Positions 26,587 to 34,843 of a stretch of 64,000 nucleotides of DNA are shown here, piece after piece (positions within the stretch are counted from its first letter, which is position 1; every line of letters starts with the position of its first letter). Position numbers and translations under genes: made by a program. The stretch is from positions 1,083,001 to 1,147,000 of the forward strand of contig NZ_CP071091.1 in NCBI RefSeq assembly GCF_017301635.1, in the 5' to 3' direction. The DNA is from Myxococcus landrumus. GTDB lineage: Bacteria > Myxococcota > Myxococcia > Myxococcales > Myxococcaceae. Under the pieces are notes generated by a model. It was given only the letters and a program-made list of their open reading frames with translations, did no database searches and was not told where the DNA came from.

Positions 26587-26848
26587 GAGGCTCTCCCTAT
26601 TCGGTTTGATGGGCGGGCGAAGAGCGAAGCGTCTGTGTGGAGCGTGAATGTGTGTGGAAATGATTGCAAACCAGTCGTAGGTTGTTCGTGCCCCGCAGCG
26701 ACTGGAGTGTCTGGCATCACATGTGCGGTGTGCTTGGAGTCGGAGTACTACACGACGAGCAACGAGCCCCTGCACATGAAGCCCTACTATGAGAACGCCA
26801 CGACCACACGCTGGGCCGAAGCGGAGGGAGTCTGCGGGTAAGCGGCAC
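26587..26848. other. AT-richer non-coding stretch upstream of the lipoprotein gene
   Basis: About 260 bases that must contain the promoter of the minus-strand lipoprotein gene. The plus-strand frame crossing it is mostly an antisense shadow. I see no consensus promoter or repeat. Confidence 0.35.
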
Positions 26849-27118
26849 GGTGTGGTGCTCCCGAACTTCCCGCCCGTCCTGCCCAAGAGGTGCATGCACC
26901 CTACGGAGAAGCCCGTCGAGCTGCTGGCCTTCCTGGTGGTACGTGCCTGCCCCGAGGGCGGTCTAGTTCTGGACCCGTTCGCTGGCAGCGGCGCCACGCT
27001 GTTTGCCGCGCAGCAGCTTGGCCGGAGCGCGGTGAGAGTAGATCTCGACGAGCGATGCTGCGAGGCCGCGGCGAAGCGCCTCAAGGCAGCGCAACGCGTG
27101 GGGCCAGCTCTGGTTTGA
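26849..27118 (+). pseudogene. C-terminal fragment of a DNA methyltransferase
   Basis: About 89 codons ending in TGA encode LPKRCMHPTEKPVELLAFLV followed by DPFAGSGATLFAAQQLGRSA and VDLDERCCEAAAKRL. HPTEKP and the SAM-binding D-P-F-x-G-S-G are the last motifs of beta-class adenine-N6/cytosine-N4 methyltransferases. The catalytic DPPY motif and target-recognition part that should precede them are missing, so no active enzyme can be made. Such methylases are frequent in phages. It lies about 400 bases from the tRNA-Arg gene. Confidence 0.7.
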
Positions 27119-27119
27119 T

Positions 27120-27380
27120 GTGATTCTGGAGTAGATAGAGCGGAGGTCCTCGATCCAGTCGGCGAGTCGTGCCGCCATCTCTCGGGCGTGCTTGCCAGTC
27201 GCTCCCTTCTCGCCCGCCTGGTACTGCCGGTACTCGGTGACCAGTGCGGCGGTCATGACAAGGGGTTCCTCTCCCTCGTCGCCCTCGGGCGTGTAGTTGG
27301 CCGAGTCCGACTCGAAGCGCTCAAGCTGCTTTAGCGCTGCCGTGATGGCGTGGGGCGCGTGGAGATGTGGAACCGGCGTC
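27120..27380 (-). pseudogene. Unrecognised minus-strand coding remnant beside tRNA
   Basis: A minus-strand frame here has plausible protein character (LVTEYRQYQAGEKGATGKHA, then REMAARLADWIEDLRSIYSR). Beyond about 27119 it runs antisense to the methyltransferase fragment, so only this part is credible. No good start codon with ribosome binding site is visible. By position next to the tRNA 3' end it could be what is left of an integrase or another phage gene, but no integrase motif can be seen. Confidence 0.25.
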
Positions 27381-27530
27381 CAGCTACACGGCGCTCGATG
27401 ATGAAAGCGGGCGCCCATCGGACTGTCGATGGATGCGCCTGCCTGGCCAACGCTCTTTCGTCGTTGTTTCTTCACCGCTCATCGGGCACCCCGCCACAAA
27501 GGCGCCACAATGGAGGCAGGACAACTTGAG

Positions 27531-27604
27531 TGACCCCGACAGGAATCGAACCTGTGGCCTGCGGTTTAGGAAACCGCCGCTCTATCCAACTGAGCTACGG
27601 GGTC
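27531..27604 (-). tRNA. tRNA-Arg (anticodon CCT)
   Basis: Read on the minus strand, a full cloverleaf is visible. The acceptor arms GACCCCG and CGGGGTC are followed by discriminator A, with no encoded CCA. The D arm is GCTCAGTTGGATAGAGC, the anticodon stem is GCGGT/ACCGC around loop TTCCTAA (anticodon CCT), and the T arm is ACAGG-TTCGATTC-CTGT. It reads the AGG codon. Its 3' end faces the decayed island, the usual arrangement when an integrative element has used a tRNA as its attachment site. Confidence 0.96.
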
Positions 27605-27614
27605 ATCGCTGCTG

Positions 27615-27643
27615 GGTGTAGTCAATACGGCGGCACAACTCAA
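27615..27643 (-). promoter_or_regulatory. Likely promoter of tRNA-Arg
   Basis: On the minus strand TTGAGT (27643-27638), a 17-base spacer and TACACC (27620-27615) place a start site near 27608, a few bases before the mature tRNA 5' end at 27604. The -35 element differs from consensus by two bases and the -10 element keeps its first TA. Confidence 0.45.
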
Positions 27644-27776
27644 GGGCACTTTTGACGTCGGTGTTCGCCTTCATGCGGAGCTGTCGGGGGCTGTCGTGTC
27701 CCTGGATTCAGAGGGGCGCGGCCAAGTACAACCCAGGGCCCCGAGGTGAGCATGCCGCTTGCCGCCCCCAGGTTCC

Positions 27777-29048
27777 ATGCTCGCCAACCTCCACAACGCC
27801 GACATCCCCCGGCCCGTTCTCGACGTCATTGCCCGGCTGCGTGAGCTGGGTCATGCCGTCTACCTCGTGGGCGGCTGCGTCCGGGACATGGTGCGCCAGG
27901 TCCACCCAAAGGACTTCGACGTCGCCACCAGCGCCCTCCCTGACGAGGTCCAGCGAGCCTTCCGCAAGGTCATCCCCACCGGCATCCAGCACGGCACCGT
28001 CACGGTGCTCCAGGGCACCACCCACGTCGAGGTGACCACCTTCCGCTCGGAAGGGGACTACCTCGACGGGCGCCGGCCCAGCTCCGTCGCTTTCGAGCGC
28101 GACATCGTCAAGGACCTGTCCCGCCGCGACTTCACCATCAATGCGATGGCCTACAACCCACTGGACCGGGACCTCGTGGACCCCTTCGGCGGCCAGTCGG
28201 ACCTCCAGGCCCACCTCATCCGCTGCGTCGGCTCCGCCTTCGAGCGCTTCTCCGAAGACGGCCTTCGCCCCATGCGCGCCGTCCGGTTCTCCGCCGTGCT
28301 CGGCTTCTCGCTCGACCCGGACACTCACGCCGCCATCCCCGCGACCCTCGGCGTCTTCCGCAAGGTCGCCCTGGAGCGCGTCCGTGAGGAACTGGTCAAG
28401 CTGCTCATGTCCCCCCGCGCCGAAGGCGGCCTCCAACTGCTCGCGGACACGGGCCTGCTCGACGTGTTCCTCCCCGAGGTCGCCGGCGCCAGTCCAGAAG
28501 AGGCCCGACTCGCTCGCGCCGCCGTCCAGGCCGCTCCCGAGGACATCGACATCCGCATGGCCGCGCTCCTCGCGGACCTGGTCGACCGCGCCCGGGCTCG
28601 GGACATCGCTCTGCGCCTCAAGTTCCCCAACAAGTCTGCGGACCTCATCGCGCTCCTCGTCGAGAACGCGAAGCTCGAAGCACGTCTCTGGGACACCGAC
28701 CCCGCCTTGAGGAGGCTCCTGGCGCGCATCAGCCTCGCCAACCTCCCCGCGCTCCTCTCCCTGGCCCGCGCTCGGGTCCAGGTCCGCGCTCCCGACCAAC
28801 TGTCCGCTCTGGAGCAGTTGTGCGCACGCCTGGAGGCCCTCGCCGCCGCGAAGCCTCCCCTGGCGCCCAAGGAGCTCGCGCTCACCGGCGGCGACATCAT
28901 GGCGACCCTCGGGGTCGGGCCGTCGCCCATCGTCGGAGAGGCCACCCGCTTCCTCATGGAATCCGTCCTCGACGACCCCTCCATGAACACCACCGAGGCA
29001 CTCAAGCGCCAGCTTCAGACCTGGCACTCCGCCCGCTCGACCTCCTGA
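27777..29048 (+). CDS. CCA tRNA nucleotidyltransferase / poly(A) polymerase family
   Basis: 423 residues of the class II nucleotidyltransferase family. The head domain shows YLVGGCVRDM (G-G-x-V-R-D), the two metal-binding aspartates in KDFDVAT and SRRDFTINAMAYN; the neck shows EDGLRPMRAVRFSA. Members add CCA to tRNA 3' ends or polyadenylate RNA; sequence alone does not separate these reliably. The tRNA-Arg gene just upstream has no encoded CCA, so a CCA-adding enzyme is required in this organism. ATG 27777 is chosen over the in-frame TTG 27759 because family members begin close to the VLDVIARLRE helix. Confidence 0.93.
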   Translation: MLANLHNADIPRPVLDVIARLRELGHAVYLVGGCVRDMVRQVHPKDFDVATSALPDEVQRAFRKVIPTGIQHGTVTVLQGTTHVEVTTFRSEGDYLDGRRPSSVAFERDIVKDLSRRDFTINAMAYNPLDRDLVDPFGGQSDLQAHLIRCVGSAFERFSEDGLRPMRAVRFSAVLGFSLDPDTHAAIPATLGVFRKVALERVREELVKLLMSPRAEGGLQLLADTGLLDVFLPEVAGASPEEARLARAAVQAAPEDIDIRMAALLADLVDRARARDIALRLKFPNKSADLIALLVENAKLEARLWDTDPALRRLLARISLANLPALLSLARARVQVRAPDQLSALEQLCARLEALAAAKPPLAPKELALTGGDIMATLGVGPSPIVGEATRFLMESVLDDPSMNTTEALKRQLQTWHSARSTS

Positions 29049-29133
29049 GCCTGGGGCGTCCTCGTCCAGTTCCGGTGGGGCCCATGCGTCCTCCGCGTGC
29101 GCCCGGGCGTCCGGGCGTGTAGGAAGGGGCACC

Positions 29134-30180
29134 ATGCGAGTCGTCGTTGCAATGAGCGGCGGGGTGGATTCCTCAGCCGCGGCTGCCTTGCTCAAGGAGC
29201 AGGGCCATGAGGTCATCGGCATCACCCTCCGCGTCTGGTCCTACGAGGGCAAGGCCAAGTGCGGAAGCTGCTGTAGCCCCGACGACATCGACGACGCACG
29301 CGCCGTCGCCCAGGCGCTCGGCATTCCGTACTACGTCGCCAACGCCGAGGAGATCTTCCAGGACCGCGTCGTCAATCCGTTCGTCCAGTCCTACCTCGGC
29401 GGCAAGACGCCCATCCCGTGTGTGGCCTGCAACCGCGACGTGAAGTTCAACTTCCTCCTCAAGCGGGCCCGCGCGCTCGGCGCACAGCTCGCCACCGGCC
29501 ACTACGCCCGTGTCGAGCAGACCGACGGTCGCTACGTCCTCCGCCGTGGCGTGGACGCCGCGAAGGACCAGAGCTACTTCCTCTTCACGCTCGGCCAGGA
29601 CGAGCTGCGCGACATCCACTTCCCCGTGGGCCACATGACCAAGGCGGAGGTCCGCGCCGTCGCCGAGCGCCACAACCTCCCCACCAGTCACAAGCCCGAG
29701 AGCATGGAGATCTGCTTCGTGCCCGATGGCGACTACGCGGGCTTCGTGGAGAAGGTCGCCGGCCCCCAGCCCTCGGGCGAGATTGTCGACAGCGACGGAC
29801 AGGTGCTCGGCGTCCATCAGGGCATCCACCGCTACACGGTGGGCCAGCGCAAGGGCCTCAACCTCGGCGGAGGCCAGGTGCGCTACGTCCAGCGCCTGGA
29901 GCCGGAGACCCACCGCGTCGTCGTCGGCAGCGCCGAGGACACGGGGCGAGATCGCTTCGGCCTGCTCCAGCCTCACTGGGTCGACTCGCCCCCATCACCC
30001 GAGACCCCCGTCGAGGTCCGCATCCGTCACCGTCACGCGGGTGCCTCGGGCAGGGTGGAGATTTCCCCTCACGGGCTCGTTTCGGTGAAGCTGGATGCCC
30101 CGGCCCGTGCTGTCACGCCCGGTCAGGCGGCGGTGGTCTACGCTCAGGACCGGGTGCTGGGTGGTGGTTGGATCGTCTGA
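29134..30180 (+). CDS. mnmA: tRNA-specific 2-thiouridylase MnmA
   Basis: 348 residues. It puts sulfur on U34 of tRNAs for Lys, Glu and Gln. The ATP-pyrophosphatase motif AMSGGVDSS is at the N-terminus. The two catalytic cysteines are in TPIPCVACN (replacing the usual NPDxxCN) and SMEICFV. QSYFLF and GQRKGLN are further family marks. A CSCC-like cluster near residue 45 (KCGSCCSPDDIDDA) occurs in a subset of MnmA proteins. It lies 85 bases after the nucleotidyltransferase gene, so the two tRNA-maturation genes may share a transcript. Confidence 0.96.
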   Translation: MRVVVAMSGGVDSSAAAALLKEQGHEVIGITLRVWSYEGKAKCGSCCSPDDIDDARAVAQALGIPYYVANAEEIFQDRVVNPFVQSYLGGKTPIPCVACNRDVKFNFLLKRARALGAQLATGHYARVEQTDGRYVLRRGVDAAKDQSYFLFTLGQDELRDIHFPVGHMTKAEVRAVAERHNLPTSHKPESMEICFVPDGDYAGFVEKVAGPQPSGEIVDSDGQVLGVHQGIHRYTVGQRKGLNLGGGQVRYVQRLEPETHRVVVGSAEDTGRDRFGLLQPHWVDSPPSPETPVEVRIRHRHAGASGRVEISPHGLVSVKLDAPARAVTPGQAAVVYAQDRVLGGGWIV

Positions 30181-30208
30181 GCTCGTGCCTTCAGGGAGGA
30201 AACAGGAC

Positions 30209-30982
30209 ATGGCGCAGCGCCTCGTGGGATGTCTGCTCGCGGTGGGAGTCGCGAGCCTCGCCACTGCCTGCAAGGAGCGCTCGGACAAGCCCATCGCGGG
30301 GCTGCTCGCGGCCGGCGCTCCCGTCCTGCGCATCGAGGGCAAGGAGCAGCGCACCGTCGCCGTGGGCGCCCAGCTCCTGGGGGATGTGACGCTCACCGCC
30401 ACCGGCCCCGCCGTGCTGGAGTACTTCGGCGGCGGCCTGCGCTTCCTCGAGAAGGGCGACACGCTGGAGGTCGGCGACGCGGGCGAAGCGAAGCTCCACG
30501 GCTCCAACCTCCCACCGCGCCGCTGGGCCGAGGGCGGCATTCAAGAAGCCCAGCGAGTCCCACGCATCGTCGCCGCGCGCTACACCAACGTGCAGGTGAC
30601 ACCCGCCAGCGCACACGAAGACGCGTACTCCTCCACGCAGTACTTCGTGGCCTTCTTCACACCCAACGGCCTGCAGAACCTCGGGTCCGACACTCGCCAC
30701 GACGGACCCCACCAGCCGCTGCCCGCGCCTCCCTTCCGCCCGAAGGTCCCCTTCATCCACGCGGGAGACCTGGGGGAAGGGGGCCTCGTCGCGGTGGTCG
30801 ATGATGGCTTCGCTGTCGCCGAGACCGATGACCTCGCCACCGCCGTCCTGCTGGAAGGGCGTGAAGTGCCCCTGGGCCGCACCGTGCGCCTGCTCGTGCC
30901 GGATGGCTCCGAGGTCATCCTCAAGGGCAAGGACGGCACCGAAGTGGAAGTCGAGGGTCCCGTCGATCTGCGCCTGCGCTGA
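30209..30982 (+). CDS. Putative lipoprotein
   Basis: 257 residues from MAQRLVGCLL, with GGGAGGA eight bases upstream. The signal ends in the lipobox LATAC (Cys21). The mature part is beta-rich with repeated short strand-turn units (GAQLLGDVTLTATGPAVLEY, later VRLLVPDGSEVILKGKDGTE) that recall FecR-like or beta-helix proteins, but I cannot name a family. It is probably periplasmic, anchored to a membrane. It follows mnmA by 28 bases and could be co-transcribed. Confidence 0.88.
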   Translation: MAQRLVGCLLAVGVASLATACKERSDKPIAGLLAAGAPVLRIEGKEQRTVAVGAQLLGDVTLTATGPAVLEYFGGGLRFLEKGDTLEVGDAGEAKLHGSNLPPRRWAEGGIQEAQRVPRIVAARYTNVQVTPASAHEDAYSSTQYFVAFFTPNGLQNLGSDTRHDGPHQPLPAPPFRPKVPFIHAGDLGEGGLVAVVDDGFAVAETDDLATAVLLEGREVPLGRTVRLLVPDGSEVILKGKDGTEVEVEGPVDLRLR

Positions 30983-31070
30983 GCCGCCGCCGTCCATCAC
31001 CTCCGAGGGCGGTTTGTCCTCACGGGCACGCCTTCTGTAGAGTCCCCCGTTCCGTCTACGGGGGTGTGCC

Positions 31071-31442
31071 ATGACGAGGAGTGAGCTCATCGAGCGCATC
31101 GCGGAGCGTGCACCCCATGTGCCGCGCCGGGAGTTGGAAGCCATCGTCCACGCCGTCTTCGAGGGCATGGCGGAGGCGCTCGTCGCCGGCAAGCGCATCG
31201 AACTGCGCGGCTTCGGCGTCTTCTCCCTGCGCATCCGTCGCGCGAGGACGGGGCGCAACCCCAAGACGGGCCAGCCTGTCGCCGTGCCCGAGCGCCGGAC
31301 GCTGAGCTTCTCCGCGGGCAAGGAGCTGCGCGCGCGACTCAACGCTCCAGCGCCGAGACAAGAGCCCGTGGGCGCGGTGCTTCCCACCGTGGCGCTCGCC
31401 GCATCGCCACGCACGGAAACCTCCCCGTCTCTCGTGTCGTAG
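31071..31442 (+). CDS. IHF/HU-family DNA-binding protein
   Basis: 123 residues. Residues 1-93 form the HU/IHF fold: MTRSELIERIAERAP, the dimer helices, IELRGFGVFSLRIR and the DNA-binding arm RTGRNPKTGQPVAVPERRTL. The R-N-P-K-T-G arm with VPERR is nearer the IHF beta subunit than HU. The last ~30 residues (Pro/Ala/Ser-rich) are an extension beyond the usual ~94. It bends DNA and organises the chromosome. It stands between a lipoprotein gene and a SPOR protein gene and is probably transcribed alone. Confidence 0.94.
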   Translation: MTRSELIERIAERAPHVPRRELEAIVHAVFEGMAEALVAGKRIELRGFGVFSLRIRRARTGRNPKTGQPVAVPERRTLSFSAGKELRARLNAPAPRQEPVGAVLPTVALAASPRTETSPSLVS

Positions 31443-31470
31443 CGACGTGCACGAGCGTGTTTCCGTGAAT

Positions 31471-31499
31471 TTGACCCGTTGGGGGGTGGGGCGTACTTT
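31471..31499 (+). promoter_or_regulatory. Sigma-70-type promoter of the SPOR gene
   Basis: TTGACC (31471-31476) and TACTTT (31494-31499) are separated by exactly 17 bases, about 75 bases before the ATG of the SPOR protein gene. Both elements are close to consensus and stand out in GC-rich DNA. Confidence 0.6.
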
Positions 31500-31574
31500 G
31501 CCTCGACGCCGACGCTACAGGCCGCAACACGGACTCGTGTGGCCGTGCCGTCCGCGCGCGAGGAACCCTGAGTC

Positions 31575-32465
31575 ATGCGAGACGCCCACCGGATGAAAGA
31601 GAAGTTCGACGTCTCTCTCGACAACCGTCAGATTGTCAGTCTGTTGATTGCCGGCATCGTCGTGCTCGGCGCCGTGTTCGTGCTGGGCGTTGTCGTGGGG
31701 AAGAAGCTCGCCGGCGACGCGCAGACGGCCAGCGCCCCGGACCTGCTCTCCGCGCTGGATGCCAACGCGCAGGCGCTCCAGGCCGTGCAGAAGGAGCCGC
31801 ACCTCACCTTCCAGGACGAGCTCACGCGCAAGGCCGCGGCCGAGCCCGTCGTGCCTCCCGCGCCCAAGCCGACTGCCGCCAAGCCCGCGGCCGAGAAGCC
31901 CGCGCCCAAGCCGCCCGAGCCGGTGAAGACCGCCGCACTGGCGCCGACCCCGGACCCGGACACGGGCGAGCTTCCTCCCGAGGAGCCCACCGAAGAGCCT
32001 GTCGCCGCCGCCAAGCCCGCGGCCGAGAAGCCCGCGCCCACGCCCGCGCCGGAGAAGCCGGCCGCCGCCGCCGAAAAGCCCGCCGCCATCGCCGTGAAGC
32101 CCGCGACTGTCTCCGGCAAGGTGGAAGCCGCGCCCGTTCCGACGCGGACCACGCAGAAGGAGGGTGGGGGACTGAAGGAGGCCATCGCCCGTGCCGCCGC
32201 GCAGCCGCCGGACTCGGCGGTGAAGGGTGGGGCCTTCACGCTCCAACTGTCGGCCTTCCAAGACAAGCAGGAGGCAGACCGCTTCGTGGCCCGGTTGCGT
32301 GATAGGGGCTATGCCCCCTATATCGTCTCCGCGGAGGTCGTGGGGAAGGGCACCTGGTACCGCGTGCGCATGGGAACGTTCGCCTCGAAGGACGCGGCGG
32401 CGCGGTATCTGTCAGACTTCAAGCGTGAGACCCAGCTCGACGCGTTCGTGGCCGGCACGAACTGA
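31575..32465 (+). CDS. SPOR-domain cell-division/envelope protein
   Basis: 296 residues. A short cytoplasmic N-terminus, one membrane helix (about 22-45, IVSLLIAGIVVLGAVFVLGV), a long Ala/Pro/Lys-rich periplasmic linker (about 85-215, with the unit KPAAEKPAP repeated) and a C-terminal SPOR domain (about 222-293, FTLQLSAFQDKQEADRFVAR and WYRVRMGTF). SPOR domains bind denuded peptidoglycan at division septa. The linker length suits reaching across the periplasm to the wall. The cupin gene follows 28 bases later. Confidence 0.94.
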   Translation: MRDAHRMKEKFDVSLDNRQIVSLLIAGIVVLGAVFVLGVVVGKKLAGDAQTASAPDLLSALDANAQALQAVQKEPHLTFQDELTRKAAAEPVVPPAPKPTAAKPAAEKPAPKPPEPVKTAALAPTPDPDTGELPPEEPTEEPVAAAKPAAEKPAPTPAPEKPAAAAEKPAAIAVKPATVSGKVEAAPVPTRTTQKEGGGLKEAIARAAAQPPDSAVKGGAFTLQLSAFQDKQEADRFVARLRDRGYAPYIVSAEVVGKGTWYRVRMGTFASKDAAARYLSDFKRETQLDAFVAGTN

Positions 32466-32493
32466 GACTCGGGCGAGGAAGACAGGAAGCACC

Positions 32494-32856
32494 ATGACGA
32501 CGACAAGGCGGGTGGAGAAGCCCTGGGGCCATGAGCTCATCTGGGCCCACACCGAGCGCTATGTGGGCAAGCTGCTGCACGTGAAGCAGGGCCACAAGCT
32601 CAGCCTGCAGTACCACAACCAGAAGGACGAGACGATTCACGTCCAGAGCGGCAGGCTGCTCTTCGTCGTCGACGAGGGACAGGGGCTCATCGAGCGGGAG
32701 ATGAACCCGGGCGAGAGCTACCACATCAAGCCCCTCACCAAGCACCGCATGGTGGCCATCACCGACTGCGACATCCTCGAGGTCAGCACCCCCGAGCTGG
32801 ATGACGTCGTGCGGCTGGAGGACTCCTACGGCCGCACCGGCACCAGCAAGCCGTAG
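32494..32856 (+). CDS. Cupin, mannose-6-phosphate isomerase type II-like
   Basis: 120 residues with GGAAGC before the ATG. It begins RRVEKPWGHELIW and has the cupin pattern HKLSLQYHNQKDETIHVQSG, then GESYHIKPLTKHRM, matching the isomerase half of bifunctional ManC/AlgA proteins as a stand-alone unit. The metal ligands (H, H, E, later H) are present. It probably interconverts or binds a phosphorylated or nucleotide-linked sugar. It lies just upstream of other sugar-nucleotide genes, though on a separate transcript from them. Confidence 0.9.
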   Translation: MTTTRRVEKPWGHELIWAHTERYVGKLLHVKQGHKLSLQYHNQKDETIHVQSGRLLFVVDEGQGLIEREMNPGESYHIKPLTKHRMVAITDCDILEVSTPELDDVVRLEDSYGRTGTSKP

Positions 32857-32873
32857 GCGCCGGGGGATGAAGG

Positions 32874-32902
32874 CGCGGCTCGCCGCTCAGTCGCGAGCCG
32901 CG
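32874..32902. terminator. Bidirectional stem-loop between convergent genes
   Basis: CGCGGCTCGC (32874-32883) and GCGAGCCGCG (32893-32902) form a perfect ten-base stem with a nine-base loop, between the cupin gene and the converging lipoprotein gene and overlapping the last codons of the latter. No T-tract follows, so it is a terminator by position and structure only. Confidence 0.45.
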
Positions 32903-33516
32903 TTGTTGGGGTTGCGAGTCCACTTGTCGACGCTGCCGTCGCCGTCCAGGTCCTCGCCGATGCGGTCCACCTGACCGCCTTCCCAGTACTCCCAATAGTC
33001 GACACGGCCGTCGCTGTTGGTGTCGCTCTCCTTACGCACCAGCGCGCCGCGCTCGTAGTAGGCGATGCTGTCCGCGCGGCCGTCGCCATCGAAGTCCCGC
33101 TCGCGGCGAGTGTTGGCCCCCTTCTCGTAGAGATAGGTGGCGTCCACCTTGCCGTCGAAGTCCAGGTCCATCACCTCGCGCATCAGCGCGCCCGTCTCGT
33201 CGAAGTAACGAGCGAGGTCCGCGCGGCCGTCCCAGTTCAGGTCCAGCTCCTGGCGCACCTTGCGCAGCCGCTCCTCACCATTCGGGCCGCGGTCCGCGAG
33301 TGTGTAGGTCCACACATCGGGCTTCCCGTCGCCATTCACGTCCTGTGGCGTGACGTGTTCGCCCTGCTGGGGCTCCGGTCGGATGCGCTCGGAGAGGGTG
33401 GGTGTGGAGTCACCCGGGGCGCTGGAGGAGGGCTGGGAGGCCTTGTTGCCGGCGCACCCCGCGAGCAGTCCCGAGGCCACCAACCCGAGGGAAATCCAGC
33501 GTTTGCTTCCGGTCAT
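32887..33516 (-). CDS. Lipoprotein with six EF-hand-like calcium loops
   Basis: 209 residues from MTGSKRWIS, with GGGAG upstream. The lipobox LLAGC precedes a Ser/Pro-rich linker. Six loops follow at regular ~22-27-residue spacing: [45 protein letters not shown] and DLDGDGSVD. Between them are strand segments such as VWTYT, ATYLYE and WEYWE. This D-x-[DN]-x-D-G-x-x-D pattern is the calcium loop of EF-hand/dockerin/thrombospondin-type repeats. It probably is a surface or periplasmic Ca-binding protein. Divergent from the ribbon-helix-helix gene. Confidence 0.9.
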   Translation of the reverse strand: MTGSKRWISLGLVASGLLAGCAGNKASQPSSSAPGDSTPTLSERIRPEPQQGEHVTPQDVNGDGKPDVWTYTLADRGPNGEERLRKVRQELDLNWDGRADLARYFDETGALMREVMDLDFDGKVDATYLYEKGANTRRERDFDGDGRADSIAYYERGALVRKESDTNSDGRVDYWEYWEGGQVDRIGEDLDGDGSVDKWTRNPNNAARD

Positions 33517-33610
33517 TCGGTGCTCCCGGGACGCCGGAGCGTCGCCGCTGTCGCGTGCGCACGAGATGCTTTCGCGCGCCACGTCATTCCATATATTTTC
33601 ACATATCGCC

Positions 33611-33790
33611 ATGGCCCGAAAGAAGATCAGCACCACCATCTACATCACCCCGGAGCAGAACGAGCTCCTCAAGGCGCTGAACCAGAAGACGAAGGTGCCC
33701 GTGGCCGAGTACATCCGCCAGGGCATCGACCTGGTCCTGGAGAAGTACAAAGCGCAGCTGCCCGGCCAGGCGACCTTCGACGAAATCTGA
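33611..33790 (+). CDS. Ribbon-helix-helix DNA-binding protein
   Basis: 59 residues. [20 protein letters not shown] gives the beta-strand and first helix, and [20 protein letters not shown] the second helix of a MetJ/Arc fold. The Arc-type proteins bind DNA as dimers through the strand. The leader (33585-33610) is strikingly AT-rich, with ATATATTTTCACATAT and a possible -10 TATATT seven bases before a start site close to the ATG, so autoregulation there is possible. The next gene, an SDR sugar-nucleotide enzyme, begins 17 bases after the stop. Confidence 0.88.
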   Translation: MARKKISTTIYITPEQNELLKALNQKTKVPVAEYIRQGIDLVLEKYKAQLPGQATFDEI

Positions 33791-33807
33791 AAGACACGAG
33801 GCGCGAC

Positions 33808-34773
33808 GTGAAAAGCATGCAGGGGAAGCGAGTGGTGGTTCTGGGGGGCGCGGGCTTCGTGGGCTCGCACCTGTGCGAGCGCCTGCTGGACGACGGCGCG
33901 ACCTCCGTGACGGCCGTGGACAACCTCATCACGGGCAATGAGGAGAACCTGCGCACGCTGAAGGGGCGGCCGGGCTTCAGCTTCGTGAAGGCGGACATCG
34001 TCGAGGGCATCCCGGTGCAGGGGCCGGTCGACTACGTGTTGAACCTGGCCTCGCCCGCATCGCCCATCGACTACGCGAACCTCCCGCTGGAGACGCTGCG
34101 CGTGGGCTCCATCGGCACGGAGAACGGGCTGAAGCTGGCGGAGGCGAACAACGCCGTCTTCCTGATGGCCTCCACCTCCGAGGTGTACGGAGATCCGCTG
34201 GTCCACCCGCAGCGCGAGGACTACTGGGGCAACGTCAATCCCATTGGCCCGCGCTCCGTCTACGACGAGGCCAAGCGCTACGCGGAGGCCGTCACCGCGG
34301 CCTACGGACGCAAGGGCGTGCAGGTCCGCATCGTTCGCATCTTCAACACCTACGGGCCGCGCATGCGGCTCAATGACGGCCGCGTGGTGCCCGCCTTCGT
34401 GGGCCAGGCGCTCAAGGGCGAGGACTTCACCGTCTTCGGCGATGGCAGCCAGACGCGCTCGTTCTGTTACGTGAAGGACCTGGTGGACGGCCTGGTCCGG
34501 CTGGTGCTGTCGGACGAGTCCCATCCGGTCAACATCGGCAACCCCCGGGAGATGACCATCCGTCAGTTCGCGGAGGCCGTGCGCGCCGCGGCGGGGGGCG
34601 GGGGCACCATCATCGAGAAGCCCCTGCCCAAGGACGACCCGAAGCAGCGGCAGCCGGACATCACCCGCGCGCGCTCGATTCTGGGCTGGGAGCCCAAGGT
34701 CGCGCTAGAGGACGGTCTGCGAGAGACCATCGCGTGGTTCCGCGAGGTTGCCGTGCGCCGCACGTCGGCATAG
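33808..34773 (+). CDS. SDR nucleotide-sugar enzyme, UDP-glucuronate decarboxylase-like
   Basis: 321 residues of the extended SDR family. The Rossmann motif is [10 protein letters not shown], with the active-site threonine/serine in [11 protein letters not shown] and catalytic Tyr/Lys in [20 protein letters not shown] and [10 protein letters not shown] are typical of UDP-glucuronate decarboxylase (UDP-xylose synthase), the most likely function; an epimerase or dehydratase is the alternative. The GTG start has GAGG six bases upstream; ATG 33817 would shorten it by three residues. A second SDR gene follows in the same direction. Confidence 0.92.
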   Translation: MKSMQGKRVVVLGGAGFVGSHLCERLLDDGATSVTAVDNLITGNEENLRTLKGRPGFSFVKADIVEGIPVQGPVDYVLNLASPASPIDYANLPLETLRVGSIGTENGLKLAEANNAVFLMASTSEVYGDPLVHPQREDYWGNVNPIGPRSVYDEAKRYAEAVTAAYGRKGVQVRIVRIFNTYGPRMRLNDGRVVPAFVGQALKGEDFTVFGDGSQTRSFCYVKDLVDGLVRLVLSDESHPVNIGNPREMTIRQFAEAVRAAAGGGGTIIEKPLPKDDPKQRQPDITRARSILGWEPKVALEDGLRETIAWFREVAVRRTSA

Positions 34774-34843
34774 GTTGCCGCGCGAGACAGCCAAGTAATC
34801 GAAGACAGGTTTGGCCACGGCCGGGTGGCGGGGAGACGGAAGC

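Noticed and set aside
27531..27604. Search by eye for a second copy of the tRNA-Arg 3' end marking the far side of the island
   Set aside because: No matching repeat was found between 22900 and 27500. A short or mutated one cannot be excluded without a computed search.
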